A DNA stretch of 64,000 nucleotides from JAUVPY01 sp034412795 (GCA_034412795.1 DAOUMD010000074.1:1-64000), one strand, 5' to 3'. Shown: positions 32,497 to 41,059, numbered from the stretch's first letter. Notes: generated by a model not told the origin, from the letters alone. Program-made: numbers and translations.

Positions 32497-32525
32497 TTGC
32501 TTTGTCCATTGGCATCAAGTATAAT
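32497..32525 (+). promoter_or_regulatory. Predicted slipin promoter
   Basis: TTGCTT (32497-32502) and a perfect TATAAT (32520-32525) are separated by 17 bases. The leader to the slipin ATG would be about 110 bases. Confidence 0.6.
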
Positions 32526-32641
32526 AGATATTGGAGAAGGTCGTCCGTGCCTAAAAGCGATGCCCGCAAAGTGACTCTGAAAAGAGAGTCTTTGTAGTGG
32601 CAAAAGGAACCTTGTGGTTTATACAAAAGGAGGCAAGCGTC

Positions 32642-33439
32642 ATGGAGCAAATTTTAGGTTTTTTCACAAGCGTCGGGGTGTTGATCGTCATTCTGGTCAT
32701 TCTGCTCTCATCGGCTATCAAGATTGTGCAGGAGTATGAGCGCGGAGTCATTTTCCGCCTGGGCCGGTTGGTAGGAGCCAAGGGGCCGGGGTTGTTTTTC
32801 ATTATCCCCATCGTGGACCGCATGATAAAAGTAGACCTGCGCGTTGTAACTCTCGACGTGCCCACTCAGGAGGCGATCACCCGGGACAACGTGACGGTCA
32901 GTGTAAATGCCGTTGTCTTTTTCCGGGTGCTTGACCCGTCGGATGCCATTGTTCAGGTCGAAGACTATCGGCGGGCAACCTGGAACCTCTCCCAGACGAC
33001 GCTGCGTAATGTCATTGGGCAGAGTGAGCTGGATGAATTGCTGGCTCATCGGGAGCAAATCAACCAAAAGCTCCAGCAGATCATCGACGAGGCCACCGAG
33101 GCGTGGGGCATCAAAGTCGGCCTGGTCGAGGTGAAGGACGTAGGGCTTCCCCAAACCATGCAGCGGGCCATGGGGCGGCAAGCTGAGGCCGAGCGCGAGA
33201 AGCGGGCCAAGATCATCCACGCCGAAGGCGAGTATAGCGCTGCCCAGCAGTTGTCCGCGGCAGCGGGCACCCTATCTGAGAATCCGGCGGGCCTCCAATT
33301 GCGCTATTTGCAGACGCTCACAGAAATCGCCGTTGAGAAAAATTCGACGATTATCTTCCCGGTCCCTGTAGAGTTTTTACGGGCTTTTACAAAACAATTC
33401 GCGAAGCTTGAGGAAGATGACGAGCAAACTGGTGAGTAG
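32642..33439 (+). CDS. Slipin-type SPFH/Band 7 membrane protein
   Basis: ATG 32642, with AAAAGGAGG ten bases upstream, gives 265 residues. An N-terminal membrane-inserted hairpin (about residues 4-27) is followed by the SPFH domain, starting IKIVQEYERGVIFRLGRL. The C-terminal coiled region REKRAKIIHAEGEYSAAQQ is typical of slipins and prohibitin-like proteins. These form membrane-associated rings or scaffolds, often paired with NfeD proteases. No NfeD gene is adjacent; an AI-2E-type transporter follows after 58 bases instead. Confidence 0.92.
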   Translation: MEQILGFFTSVGVLIVILVILLSSAIKIVQEYERGVIFRLGRLVGAKGPGLFFIIPIVDRMIKVDLRVVTLDVPTQEAITRDNVTVSVNAVVFFRVLDPSDAIVQVEDYRRATWNLSQTTLRNVIGQSELDELLAHREQINQKLQQIIDEATEAWGIKVGLVEVKDVGLPQTMQRAMGRQAEAEREKRAKIIHAEGEYSAAQQLSAAAGTLSENPAGLQLRYLQTLTEIAVEKNSTIIFPVPVEFLRAFTKQFAKLEEDDEQTGE

Positions 33440-33497
33440 GTGGCTGGACGGTCTGATGTGTTGATTCTGGGTAGTGTATTAGAAGGGGCCGAGGAGA

Positions 33498-34850
33498 ATG
33501 CAAACTCCTGAGACGGGGCAGACGGGGACGGAGTGGAGTGAGGCCACTAAGCGCACCGTAGCCATTGCCGGTGTGCTGATTGGCGTCTTAGTGCTCTACA
33601 TCAGCCGCCCGGTGATTCCCTTTATCATCCTGGCGGCTATCATCGCCTTTTTGCTGAACCCCACAGTTGTGTTCTTCCATACGCGCTTGCGTATGCCGCG
33701 TTGGGGGGCGGTGCTGCTGACCTATGTGTTGCTACTGGTGGCGGTGGTTCTATTGCCGCTTATCCTGGCGCCGGCCTTGGTCGACGCCCTACGCGATATA
33801 GATATCGATATGGTGAGCCTATTAGCAACGACAACAACTGGACTTGAGCGGGTACTGGAGGAGGTCCGGTTCATCGAAGTAATGAATTATCGGTTCGACT
33901 TTTCTCCTGCTGTGGACTCTGCACTGGCGATGTTGACTGGTGTCGTGCCTGAGGCGATGATTCCTTCGCCCGACCAGGTTTATAGCTCAATACCCTCGGT
34001 GCTGGAGCTGGCAACTGGCTTCGCTTCGACGGTAGTGGGTACGTTGCTTTGGGCGATATTGGCCTTCCTGTTTACTCTGATTTATTCTATTTACATCAGT
34101 TACGATTGCCACCGATACGGCGAATCGTTCTTGGGAATAATCCCTGTTGCGTATCGCGCCGAGTACATCTATCTTGGTAGACAGATGCGTCGTGTGTGGG
34201 TTGCTTACTTTCGTGGTCAGCTAATCCTGTCCCTTCTAATTGGGTTGATCATTGGCGTGGGCACCGCATTATTGGGCCTACCGGGTGCGCTGATCTTGGG
34301 CATAATGGCTGGCCTGTTGGAGGTATTGCCCAACATCGGTCCGGTCTTGGCTGCAATCCCCGCCATTCTCCTTGCACTCTTGCAGGGTTCGTCGGTATTG
34401 TCGGTCTCCAATCTCGTCTTTGCGCTTATCGTGATTTTGTTCTACGTTGTCGTCCAGCAGTTGGAGAACAACATCATCGTGCCTCGGCTTATTGGACAGG
34501 CCGTTGACCTCCCGCCTATCCTGGTGATGGCTGGCGTGATTGTGGGTGCCAGTGTAGGGGGGATATTGGGCGCGTTTATGGCTGCACCTATCATCGCCAC
34601 TGGACGTATCCTGGCCCAATATGCCTATAACAAGATTTCAGGCCGTCCCTCCTTCTCTCTCGAAGTGGAATCTCCTCCGGGGCAAGTTGAAGTTGAACCT
34701 ACCCCCGCAGACCACGAACCCTCTGTCCTGTCGGCAGTGGAAGATGAGGAAGTAGAAAGGGAGTCCCTAACAAGTGCTGCTCGTCGCGTGTCCGGTGAGG
34801 AGCACGAGGTCGAAAGCACGACTACAAAAGCGGAGTCGGTCGAGGGTTGA
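33498..34850 (+). CDS. AI-2E family transporter (YdiK/TqsA-like permease)
   Basis: The 450-residue membrane protein has the AI-2E exporter family layout. Paired N-terminal helices (about 20-55 and 62-90) and a soluble loop are followed by about five more helices, with signature segments RRVWVAYFRGQLILSLLIG and VQQLENNIIVPRLIG. The acidic Ser/Glu-rich C-terminal tail (about 385-450) is probably disordered. Members range from autoinducer exporters to Na+/H+ antiporters, so the substrate is open. It follows slipin in the same direction and may share its transcript. Confidence 0.9.
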   Translation: MQTPETGQTGTEWSEATKRTVAIAGVLIGVLVLYISRPVIPFIILAAIIAFLLNPTVVFFHTRLRMPRWGAVLLTYVLLLVAVVLLPLILAPALVDALRDIDIDMVSLLATTTTGLERVLEEVRFIEVMNYRFDFSPAVDSALAMLTGVVPEAMIPSPDQVYSSIPSVLELATGFASTVVGTLLWAILAFLFTLIYSIYISYDCHRYGESFLGIIPVAYRAEYIYLGRQMRRVWVAYFRGQLILSLLIGLIIGVGTALLGLPGALILGIMAGLLEVLPNIGPVLAAIPAILLALLQGSSVLSVSNLVFALIVILFYVVVQQLENNIIVPRLIGQAVDLPPILVMAGVIVGASVGGILGAFMAAPIIATGRILAQYAYNKISGRPSFSLEVESPPGQVEVEPTPADHEPSVLSAVEDEEVERESLTSAARRVSGEEHEVESTTTKAESVEG

Positions 34851-34967
34851 TGGGACTGGAAGATCTCCCAAATGCGACCAAAAATGCCTCTCTAATGAAA
34901 TTCTATCATGCGTCTTGTGTAACTCAAATACAAGTGGCTTAAACTTTACGAGAGGCTTGCGTTGGCT

Positions 34968-34997
34968 TTGAAGCAACCTTTATTGAACGAGCATAAT
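34968..34997 (+). promoter_or_regulatory. Predicted grpE-dnaJ promoter
   Basis: TTGAAG (34968-34973) and CATAAT (34992-34997) are separated by 18 bases, about 20 bases before the grpE start codon. No CIRCE (HrcA) element is visible around it. Confidence 0.45.
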
Positions 34998-35017
34998 GCG
35001 TCGATTGGGAGAGTGCA

Positions 35018-35593
35018 ATGTATTGGGATGGAAATCCTCAGCCTGTCCGCAGAATCCCGGTTCCGGTTGTAAATGATCAAGACGCCTCCAGTTCCCAGGA
35101 GGTGCAACCAAAGGAAATAGATGAAGTCGCCGAATCATCCCTGTCTGTCAGCGATGAAGTCGCTTCGCCGGTCATGGATGAGCTTGATTGGCAATCTCTG
35201 GCACTGCGTCTGCAGGCTGATATGGATAATTATCGCAAACGGCAGGCTCGCCGGGCGGATGATGCTATCGCGGCAGAGCGTGAGCGATTATTGCGCCTTA
35301 TGTTGCCGGTTGCCGATAACTTGACCCGGGCGCTAAATCAGGACGGACAGAGGGACGAGGTGCTGAGGCAGGGGGTTGAACTGACCTACCGCGAATTAAT
35401 GCGGCTTCTGGAAGCTGAAGGCGTGACGCGCATTGAGGCAGTCGGACAGACTTTCACCCCTGAATTACACGAAGCTGTGGCAACCGTGATGAGTGAGGCC
35501 AATGCCGCCGGCACCGTTGTTGAGGAAGTGGAAAGTGGCTACAAGCTAGGGGAAAAACTACTTCGCCCGGCCCGGGTAGTCGTGGCTGCCTAG
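35018..35593 (+). CDS. grpE: Nucleotide exchange factor GrpE
   Basis: The 191-residue co-chaperone releases ADP from DnaK. The N-terminal third is acidic and disordered. It is followed by a long dimerising helix with LQADMDNYRKRQARRADD and the beta-domain hallmark FTPELHEAVATV. GGGAGAG precedes the ATG by seven bases. It is encoded 26 bases ahead of a DnaJ-type gene, but no dnaK lies in the window. Confidence 0.94.
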   Translation: MYWDGNPQPVRRIPVPVVNDQDASSSQEVQPKEIDEVAESSLSVSDEVASPVMDELDWQSLALRLQADMDNYRKRQARRADDAIAAERERLLRLMLPVADNLTRALNQDGQRDEVLRQGVELTYRELMRLLEAEGVTRIEAVGQTFTPELHEAVATVMSEANAAGTVVEEVESGYKLGEKLLRPARVVVAA

Positions 35594-35619
35594 GTTGTTG
35601 ATCTTTGAGGCTGTGTTCG

Positions 35620-36588
35620 ATGGATTATAAAGATTATTACAAAGTTCTGGGTGTCGATAGGAATGCGACTGAAAAGGAGATAAAATCCGCCTTTCGGAAG
35701 TTGGCTCGCGAACACCATCCGGACGTCAACCCGGGTGATCCTCAGGCTGAGGCGCGCTTTAAGGAGATTAACGAAGCCTATGAGGTACTCAGCGACCCTG
35801 AAAAGCGAGTAAAATATGACCGGTTAGGGGCCGACTGGCAGCGCTGGCAGCAAGCTGGTGGCCGGCCTGGTGATTTTGATTGGAGTCGATGGACGACTAC
35901 CTCCGGTGGTGGGCGGCCTCACGTACGCTACAGTACTCCCGAAGACTTGGAAGATCTGTTTGGCAGCGGTAGTATCTTTTCCGACTTTTTCACTAGCGTC
36001 TTTGGAGGATTGGGGGGTGGTACGCGCCGGTCGGGAGGCTTTGGAGGCTTCGAGGGGTTTGAATATCAGTCTCGACCACAACGCGGTCAGGATCTCGAGC
36101 ACGAGGTGGAAATCAGTCTGGCTGAGGCCTACTATGGCACTACCCGATTGCTGAGCAAAGATGGACGGCGTTTGGAGGTGAAAATACCTCCGGGGGCCAA
36201 AACTGGTACTCGTGTGCGCGTGCGCGGTGAAGGGGGAACTGGGACGGCTAGCGGTCAGGCCGGGGATTTGTACCTTAAGGTCAAGGTTGCTACTGACTCC
36301 CGTTTTGAGCGCAAGGGAGATCATTTGCATGTGGCCGTACCGACAGATCTCTACACGGCCGTGTTGGGCGGTGAGGTGTATGTGCCCACCTTGACCGGCG
36401 ACGTTAAGCTGAAAGTCCCGACCGGTTCACAGAATGGGCGAGTTTTCCGCCTGCGGGGCAAAGGTATGCCCAAGTTGCGTAAGCCCACCGAATACGGTGA
36501 CCTGTATGCTCGACTGGATGTACGTTTGCCTACAAAGCTGACGCCCACACAGCGTGAGCTATTTGAGCAACTGCGCAGTTTGGAATGA
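35620..36588 (+). CDS. DnaJ/CbpA-type J-domain co-chaperone without zinc-finger domain
   Basis: Starting at ATG 35620 (MDYKDYYKVLGVDRNATEKE) the protein has 322 residues. The J-domain has an intact HPD motif in AREHHPDVNPGD. A Gly/Phe-rich region (about 105-150) follows, then two C-terminal substrate-binding domains with VEISLAEAYYGTTRLL. The CxxCxGxG zinc repeats of full DnaJ are absent, so this is a type II (CbpA-like) J-protein. It delivers clients to DnaK and stimulates its ATPase. Co-transcription with grpE is expected from the 26-base spacing. Confidence 0.94.
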   Translation: MDYKDYYKVLGVDRNATEKEIKSAFRKLAREHHPDVNPGDPQAEARFKEINEAYEVLSDPEKRVKYDRLGADWQRWQQAGGRPGDFDWSRWTTTSGGGRPHVRYSTPEDLEDLFGSGSIFSDFFTSVFGGLGGGTRRSGGFGGFEGFEYQSRPQRGQDLEHEVEISLAEAYYGTTRLLSKDGRRLEVKIPPGAKTGTRVRVRGEGGTGTASGQAGDLYLKVKVATDSRFERKGDHLHVAVPTDLYTAVLGGEVYVPTLTGDVKLKVPTGSQNGRVFRLRGKGMPKLRKPTEYGDLYARLDVRLPTKLTPTQRELFEQLRSLE

Positions 36589-36609
36589 GATGGGCGGCGG
36601 ATGGGATTT

Positions 36610-36660
36610 AGACCTGACAGGTTTCAGCCGACGGCACGTGTCGGACAACCTGTCAGGTCT
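36610..36660. repeat. 51-bp palindromic element with nested hairpin upstream of sdhC
   Basis: AGACCTGACAGGTT (36610-36623) and AACCTGTCAGGTCT (36647-36660) are perfect 14-base inverted arms. Inside, CCGAC (36628-36632) pairs with GTCGG (36640-36644). Each arm is nearly palindromic itself (ACCTG-A-CAGGT). The plan and the central bases resemble the element at 19456-19502. It could also act as a terminator for dnaJ. Confidence 0.7.
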
Positions 36661-36691
36661 GATCCCTCCGCTTTAGGTTGTTAAGAAATCT

Positions 36692-36719
36692 TTGACTTTT
36701 TGCCTCTTCTGCGTATAAT
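36692..36719 (+). promoter_or_regulatory. Predicted strong promoter of the sdhCDAB operon
   Basis: TTGACT (36692-36697) and a perfect TATAAT (36714-36719) are separated by 16 bases. The leader of about 120 bases contains a CGCCA-n4-TGGCG hairpin (36780-36793) followed by a T-rich stretch. That could be a weak attenuator. Confidence 0.7.
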
Positions 36720-36845
36720 TGCCTTTGTTGTCTTGTCCTATGCCTCATGAATAACCCACGATAGAGAGTCTTATGCCGGCGCCAAAGGTGGCGTCATTTT
36801 CTACTTTATTCATTTCATCCAGATCCAAGAAAGGAGCATTTAGTC

Positions 36846-37238
36846 GTGTTTCGAGGACGACACGTAGGCTACCTGGAAGGGTTGCGCTATAAAGGAAAAG
36901 AGCACATGCTTGCCTGGGCCTTACATCGTATCGCTGGTCTGGGCATTCTCATCTTTGTAGGGGCTCACGTGATTGCTGCCTTCTTTCTGAATGCGATTGG
37001 CGATGATATCTCCACTACGATCACTACCCTCTACGAGTCAACCCCAATGCAAATCTTTATTTATTTCTGCGTGCTCTATCACGCACTCAATGGTTTGCGT
37101 CTCATCGTTGAAGATCTCTGGCCCCCCTTATTACGGTATCACCGGGAACTTCTGTGGTTCCAGTGGCTTGTTTTCCTGCCGGTCTTTGGGCTGCCGGCCT
37201 TTTTGATGCTCACCAGCATCATGTCCGGTGGTGCTTAG
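36846..37238 (+). CDS. sdhC: Succinate dehydrogenase cytochrome b subunit
   Basis: The 130-residue membrane anchor has three transmembrane helices (about 24-47, 60-80 and 102-125). The conserved HRIAGLGILIFVGAHV region carries candidate heme b and quinone-site residues. The GTG start is preceded by AAAGGAG. It is first in the operon order C-D-A-B. Together with SdhD it binds quinone and anchors the catalytic dimer to the membrane. Confidence 0.9.
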   Translation: MFRGRHVGYLEGLRYKGKEHMLAWALHRIAGLGILIFVGAHVIAAFFLNAIGDDISTTITTLYESTPMQIFIYFCVLYHALNGLRLIVEDLWPPLLRYHRELLWFQWLVFLPVFGLPAFLMLTSIMSGGA

Positions 37239-37252
37239 GAGGAGGATAGCTT

Positions 37253-37678
37253 ATGCGTTCCCGATACCTCAATCGTGGCAGTGCTTTCGAGTACTATATG
37301 TGGCTCTTCACGCGTCTGTCCGGTGTGCTTATGCTCCTGATGGGCGCTTTTGGCATCGTCTACGCTAATCTGGCAGGCGGTCGCACCCTGATGGATATGT
37401 CCACTCAATACCGGTGGGGCTTCTTCCCCATTTACTGGCATGTGCAAAACAGCGACATCCCTGATGTGTTTCCAAACTGGTCCAACTCGTTCTGGCAGGT
37501 TTATGGGGTTCTCCTTTTCTTGATCGCTGCCATGCATGGGTTCAATGGTTTGCGGGTCGTCGTCGAGGATTACGTTCATCGTCCCTATCTCCTCCTCTTT
37601 GCCAAATGGCTGGTTTTTATCTTGTTCCTGTTCACTTTGTTTGCGGGGGCTGTCATTGTCTTTGAGCTTTTCGTCTGA
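37253..37678 (+). CDS. sdhD: Succinate dehydrogenase membrane anchor subunit
   Basis: The 141-residue protein has three transmembrane helices (about 18-38, 80-100 and 112-138) and starts RSRYLNRGSAFEYYMWLFTRLSG. His residues in YWHVQNSD and AAMHGFNGLRVVVEDYV are candidate heme ligands. Its ATG follows the sdhC stop by 14 bases, with AGGAGGA between them. The heme count per complex cannot be decided from sequence alone. Confidence 0.9.
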   Translation: MRSRYLNRGSAFEYYMWLFTRLSGVLMLLMGAFGIVYANLAGGRTLMDMSTQYRWGFFPIYWHVQNSDIPDVFPNWSNSFWQVYGVLLFLIAAMHGFNGLRVVVEDYVHRPYLLLFAKWLVFILFLFTLFAGAVIVFELFV

Positions 37679-37711
37679 GCCTTGATCCTAGCCACATTGG
37701 AGTGAAACCCT

Positions 37712-39502
37712 ATGTATCACAAGTACGATGCAGTAATTGTCGGCGCTGGCGGTGCGGGATTGATGGCTGCACTTTATGCCTCTCGGGGAGTAAAGACGGC
37801 CGTTATCTCGAAGCTGTATCCCACACGCTCGCACACCGGAACGGCCCAGGGAGGGGTGGGCGCGGCGCTTGGCAACCACGAGGAAGATAACCCTGAATGG
37901 CACACCTTCGACACCATCAAAGGCAGCGACTATTTGGCGGATCAGGATACGGTCAAAGTTATGTGCTATGAGGCTGTTGACGTTGTTTATGAACTGGAGC
38001 ATATGGGATTGCCCTTCAACCGCACAGAGGAGGGCAAGATTGCACAACGTCCATTTGGAGGACATACGAACAACGTCACCAAACAACCGGTGCGACGTGC
38101 GTGCTACGCAGCCGACCGAACCGGTCATATGATTTTGCAGACGCTTTATCAACAATGCATCAAGCACAACGTGACATTCTTCGACGAGTTTCACGTGCTT
38201 GATCTCATTGTTGAAGATGGGGTGACTCGAGGCGTCGTAGCTGTGGAGATTGCCACCGGAGAGCTGCACGTTTTTCAAGCCAAGTCTGTTCTCTTCGCCG
38301 TTGGTGGCTGGGGCAAAGTGTGGCGCGTCACCAGCAATGCTCATACTCTAACCGGCGATGGTCCGGCAATTGCCCTCCGCCGGGGCATTCCCTTGGAGGA
38401 TATGGAGTTCTTCCAGTTCCATCCTACCGGCATCTATAAGATGGGTATTCTCATCACCGAGGGAGTGCGTGGCGAGGGTGGTGTGCTCACTAACAGCGAG
38501 GGGGAGCGGTTCATGGACCGCTACGCGCCCACCATTAAAGATCTCGCCTCCCGCGATGTGGTTTCTCGTGCCATCTACCTGGAGGCACGCGCTGGACGGG
38601 GTATAGATGGTAAAGATTACGTGCACCTGGACGTGCGACCTGAAACTGTTAACAAATATTTTGAACGGGATGGGATAAAGAATCCCGACGGCACGCCTCG
38701 ACGTATCACGGCCTCGGACATCGAGACCAAACTACCTGACATTGCCGATTTTACTCGTACCTACCTGGGAGTCGATCCTGTCAGCCAGCCTATGCCTGTC
38801 CAACCCACGGCTCACTATGCTATGGGCGGCATCCCCACCGACGTCTGGGGGAGGGTGGTGATTGACGAGGAGAACACGGTCATGCCAGGCTTTTACGCCG
38901 CTGGCGAAGTGGCCTGCGTATCCGTACATGGCGCCAACCGGCTGGGAACAAATTCCTTACTTGACATCATTGTCTTTGGCAAGCGAGCTGGAATAGATAT
39001 GGTGCGCTTTTGCCAGGAAAATGAGCTGTTGCCTTTGCCCAAAGAGCCGGAGGCTTTTGCCCGCGAGCAATTGGAAGCACTGCGTAGCCGGCAGAGCGGG
39101 CGCGAACGAGCTGCCGACATCCGGCGTGAGATGCAGGATGTGATGATGGACTATATAGGTGTCTTCCGCGAAGAGGAAGGTATCAAACAAGCAATCGACA
39201 AACTCAAAGAGCTGCAAGAGCGATATCAACAGATTGCCCTCGACGACAAGGGGAGACGATTTAACACCGATGTATTGGAGGCATGGGAATTGGGCGCGTT
39301 GCTTGACATAGCTGAAGTAACCGCCGTGGCGGCGCTCGATCGTACTGAAAGTCGAGGCGGTCATTACCGTGAAGATTATCCCCAGCGTGATGACGAGAAT
39401 TGGCTCAGACACAGTCTGGCCTGGCGTAGAGATGACCAGATTGTGCTTGGCTTCAAGCCGGTGACGATCACCGATTATGAGCCCAAGGAGCGGGTATACT
39501 AG
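37712..39502 (+). CDS. sdhA: Succinate dehydrogenase flavoprotein subunit
   Basis: The 596-residue catalytic subunit oxidises succinate to fumarate with covalent FAD. The Rossmann start VIVGAGGAGLMAALYASRGV and the flavinylation His in TRSHTGTAQGGVGAAL (about residue 46) are intact. The substrate segment HYAMGGIPTD and the FAD-binding GANRLGTNSLLDIIVFGKRA are also present. The length is normal. It sits between sdhD and sdhB, with a 33-base gap before it. Confidence 0.97.
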   Translation: MYHKYDAVIVGAGGAGLMAALYASRGVKTAVISKLYPTRSHTGTAQGGVGAALGNHEEDNPEWHTFDTIKGSDYLADQDTVKVMCYEAVDVVYELEHMGLPFNRTEEGKIAQRPFGGHTNNVTKQPVRRACYAADRTGHMILQTLYQQCIKHNVTFFDEFHVLDLIVEDGVTRGVVAVEIATGELHVFQAKSVLFAVGGWGKVWRVTSNAHTLTGDGPAIALRRGIPLEDMEFFQFHPTGIYKMGILITEGVRGEGGVLTNSEGERFMDRYAPTIKDLASRDVVSRAIYLEARAGRGIDGKDYVHLDVRPETVNKYFERDGIKNPDGTPRRITASDIETKLPDIADFTRTYLGVDPVSQPMPVQPTAHYAMGGIPTDVWGRVVIDEENTVMPGFYAAGEVACVSVHGANRLGTNSLLDIIVFGKRAGIDMVRFCQENELLPLPKEPEAFAREQLEALRSRQSGRERAADIRREMQDVMMDYIGVFREEEGIKQAIDKLKELQERYQQIALDDKGRRFNTDVLEAWELGALLDIAEVTAVAALDRTESRGGHYREDYPQRDDENWLRHSLAWRRDDQIVLGFKPVTITDYEPKERVY

Positions 39503-39523
39503 AAGGGAAAGGGTATCTGTCGT

Positions 39524-40222
39524 ATGAAGGTCCAAATCAGAATTCGCCGCTTCAATCCCGAAACTGACAAGAAGCCTTGGTGGGGCAAATACGACGTAGA
39601 GGTTGAGCCAACCGACCGGATATTGGATGCCTTGCACTACGTGAAATGGTACCAGGATGGTACCCTGACGCTGCGACGGTCGTGCGCTCATGGCATCTGT
39701 GGTTCTGACGCGATGCGAATCAACGGGCATAATCGGCTGGCTTGTAAGGTGCTGATCAAAGACGCAGGGCGCAAGATCACCGTTGAGCCAATCCTTGGGC
39801 TGCCGGTCATCAAGGACTTGGTGGTGGATATGGAGCCTTTTATGGATCACTATCGCTCGGTGATGCCTTATCTGGTCACCGATGAGCCACCGCCGGGCAC
39901 AGAGCGTTTGCAGAGCATTGAAGATCGTGAACGCTTTGATGATACCACCAAGTGTATTCTGTGTGCTGCTTGCACTACTTCGTGCCCATCATTCTGGGCC
40001 AAGGGGGAATACGTAGGCCCCGCAGCTATTGTGCAAGCTCACCGTTTTATCTTCGACAGTCGGGACCAGGCTAGCCAGGAGCGCCTGGGTATTTTGGCCG
40101 CTTCTGACGGGGTCTGGCGCTGTCGGACTATCTTCAATTGCACGGAGGCCTGCCCACGAGAAATCGAGGTTACTCAGGCCATCGCTGAGGTGAAGAAGGA
40201 GATGCTGCTACGTAGATTGTAG
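39524..40222 (+). CDS. sdhB: Succinate dehydrogenase iron-sulfur subunit
   Basis: The 232-residue electron-transfer subunit has the [2Fe-2S] site RSCAHGICGSDAM plus a downstream Cys (RLAC). The [4Fe-4S] set is CILCAACTTSCP, and the [3Fe-4S] set lies around CRTIFNCTEACPRE. All expected ligands are present; Asp in the third [2Fe-2S] position is common in the family. It is the last gene of the operon. The stop codon is followed by a structured segment and an intrinsic terminator (40387-40418). Confidence 0.97.
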   Translation: MKVQIRIRRFNPETDKKPWWGKYDVEVEPTDRILDALHYVKWYQDGTLTLRRSCAHGICGSDAMRINGHNRLACKVLIKDAGRKITVEPILGLPVIKDLVVDMEPFMDHYRSVMPYLVTDEPPPGTERLQSIEDRERFDDTTKCILCAACTTSCPSFWAKGEYVGPAAIVQAHRFIFDSRDQASQERLGILAASDGVWRCRTIFNCTEACPREIEVTQAIAEVKKEMLLRRL

Positions 40223-40224
40223 CT

Positions 40225-40386
40225 GGTTTTTGGTGCGAGACTCTGTAGCTGGCGTACACCTGCACCAGTCCTGCCGGACGGCGTGGGCAGGTGTGCGTCA
40301 GCGGCGAGTATGGGGATGCACCGCCGTTCTGGGCCGGGAACTGGCTAGACGATGGCCGGGCAGCGTCGCATAGGCTGATCATACAG
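40225..40386 (+). ncRNA. Candidate structured RNA / 3' UTR between sdhB and the terminator
   Basis: A 16-base stem pairs GCTGGCGTACACCTGC (40248-40263) with GCAGGTGTGCGTCAGC (40287-40302), containing only Watson-Crick and two G-U pairs. Its loop holds a smaller GTCC/GGAC hairpin (40268-40271 with 40276-40279). A second stem pairs CGGCG (40302-40306) with CGCCG (40322-40326). The segment ends at an intrinsic terminator. It matches no RNA family I recognise (not tRNA, 6S, SRP or RNase P by visible landmarks). It may be a regulatory 3' UTR, a processed small RNA or a mobile palindromic element. Confidence 0.4.
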
Positions 40387-40418
40387 CCTCCCCCGTCACC
40401 GGGGCGAGGTTTTGTTTT
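40387..40418 (+). terminator. Intrinsic terminator after sdhCDAB
   Basis: CCTC plus CCCCG (40387-40395) pairs with CGGGG, a one-base bulge and GAGG (40400-40409) over a TCAC loop. TTTTGTTTT follows. This is the clearest rho-independent terminator in the window. Confidence 0.85.
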
Positions 40419-40442
40419 GGTTCCCGGTCAACTACAAGCCTG

Positions 40443-40471
40443 TTGTCGCCAATAGGCAGATATGTTATACT
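40443..40471 (+). promoter_or_regulatory. Predicted promoter upstream of the small zinc-site protein
   Basis: TTGTCG (40443-40448) and TATACT (40466-40471) are separated by 17 bases. The leader to the GTG at 40655 would be about 180 bases; no known riboswitch is recognised in it. Confidence 0.5.
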
Positions 40472-40654
40472 TGCTCAAAGTGGTTGAGAATGATTAACTT
40501 AAAGCTGACATAATTCTGGGCAGAATGTCCGTTTGTTCTTTGGTGGTAGCACCATCTGTACGTTAATACCTGAATACTGTCAGGAGCTTAGCATCGTTCT
40601 CATATGCGGTGTTCTACCCCGGTTCGGGTACCTGGAGTGAGGGGAGGCGATACT

Positions 40655-40882
40655 GTGTTCGATACTCTAATTCTGAAGATTGACCCACCATTGCCTTGCG
40701 CGGTGATGGATGGCTCCAAAACTTGCGACCGACCGGCGCATATGGCCTATGCGTATCCTACTCGCGGCCCGAGGCCAGGGGTGTGGCTAATCATGCCGGT
40801 TTGCGATAGGTGTGCTGATATGGATACGGTGCTAGGCGCTGATGATAATCGTGATAACCCCATACTTGACGCAAAAGAATAG
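40655..40882 (+). CDS. Small Cys-rich protein, probable zinc site, unknown function
   Basis: A GTG start at 40655, with GGAGG seven bases upstream, gives 75 residues; a longer frame starting at 40604 lacks such a site. C15, C24 and H29 in the first half and C50-x2-C53 (PVCDRC) in the second could bind one zinc ion, as in small treble-clef or DksA-like fingers. The family is not recognised. It is monocistronic, between the sdh terminator and the cyclase-AAA regulator. Confidence 0.6.
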   Translation: MFDTLILKIDPPLPCAVMDGSKTCDRPAHMAYAYPTRGPRPGVWLIMPVCDRCADMDTVLGADDNRDNPILDAKE

Positions 40883-41030
40883 TGCGCTGTCAGATAAATT
40901 CCGGCAGTTGACGTAAGGGCTACTGTGCCTACGCCCGTGTGAGAGTTGTGGCAAGTATGCTGGCCGTAGCTGAATCGAGGATGGCACCTTGAGACTGGCT
41001 ACTGACCCCGTATCCAGTATCTTTACCTCA

Positions 41031-41059
41031 TTGACAGCACTGCTCCATTATATTATGAT
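41031..41059 (+). promoter_or_regulatory. Predicted strong promoter of the cyclase-AAA-TPR gene
   Basis: A perfect TTGACA (41031-41036) and TATGAT (41054-41059) are separated by 17 bases, about 60 bases before the start codon. The rest of 40883-41120 shows nothing notable. Confidence 0.7.

Noticed and set aside
34851..35017. CIRCE/HrcA heat-shock operator ahead of grpE
   Set aside because: The TTAGCACTC-n9-GAGTGCTAA dyad is not present; only a GCCTCTC/GAGAGGC pair at distance is seen.
37688..38344. 218-codon minus-strand open frame
   Set aside because: Antisense to sdhA with no domain or start signal.
38957..39850. 297-codon minus-strand open frame over sdhA/sdhB
   Set aside because: Antisense shadow of two strongly conserved genes.
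40225..40418. Cobalamin, glycine or other known riboswitch, 6S RNA or SRP RNA
   Set aside because: None of the conserved landmark motifs of these families is visible, and the segment lies after, not before, an operon.
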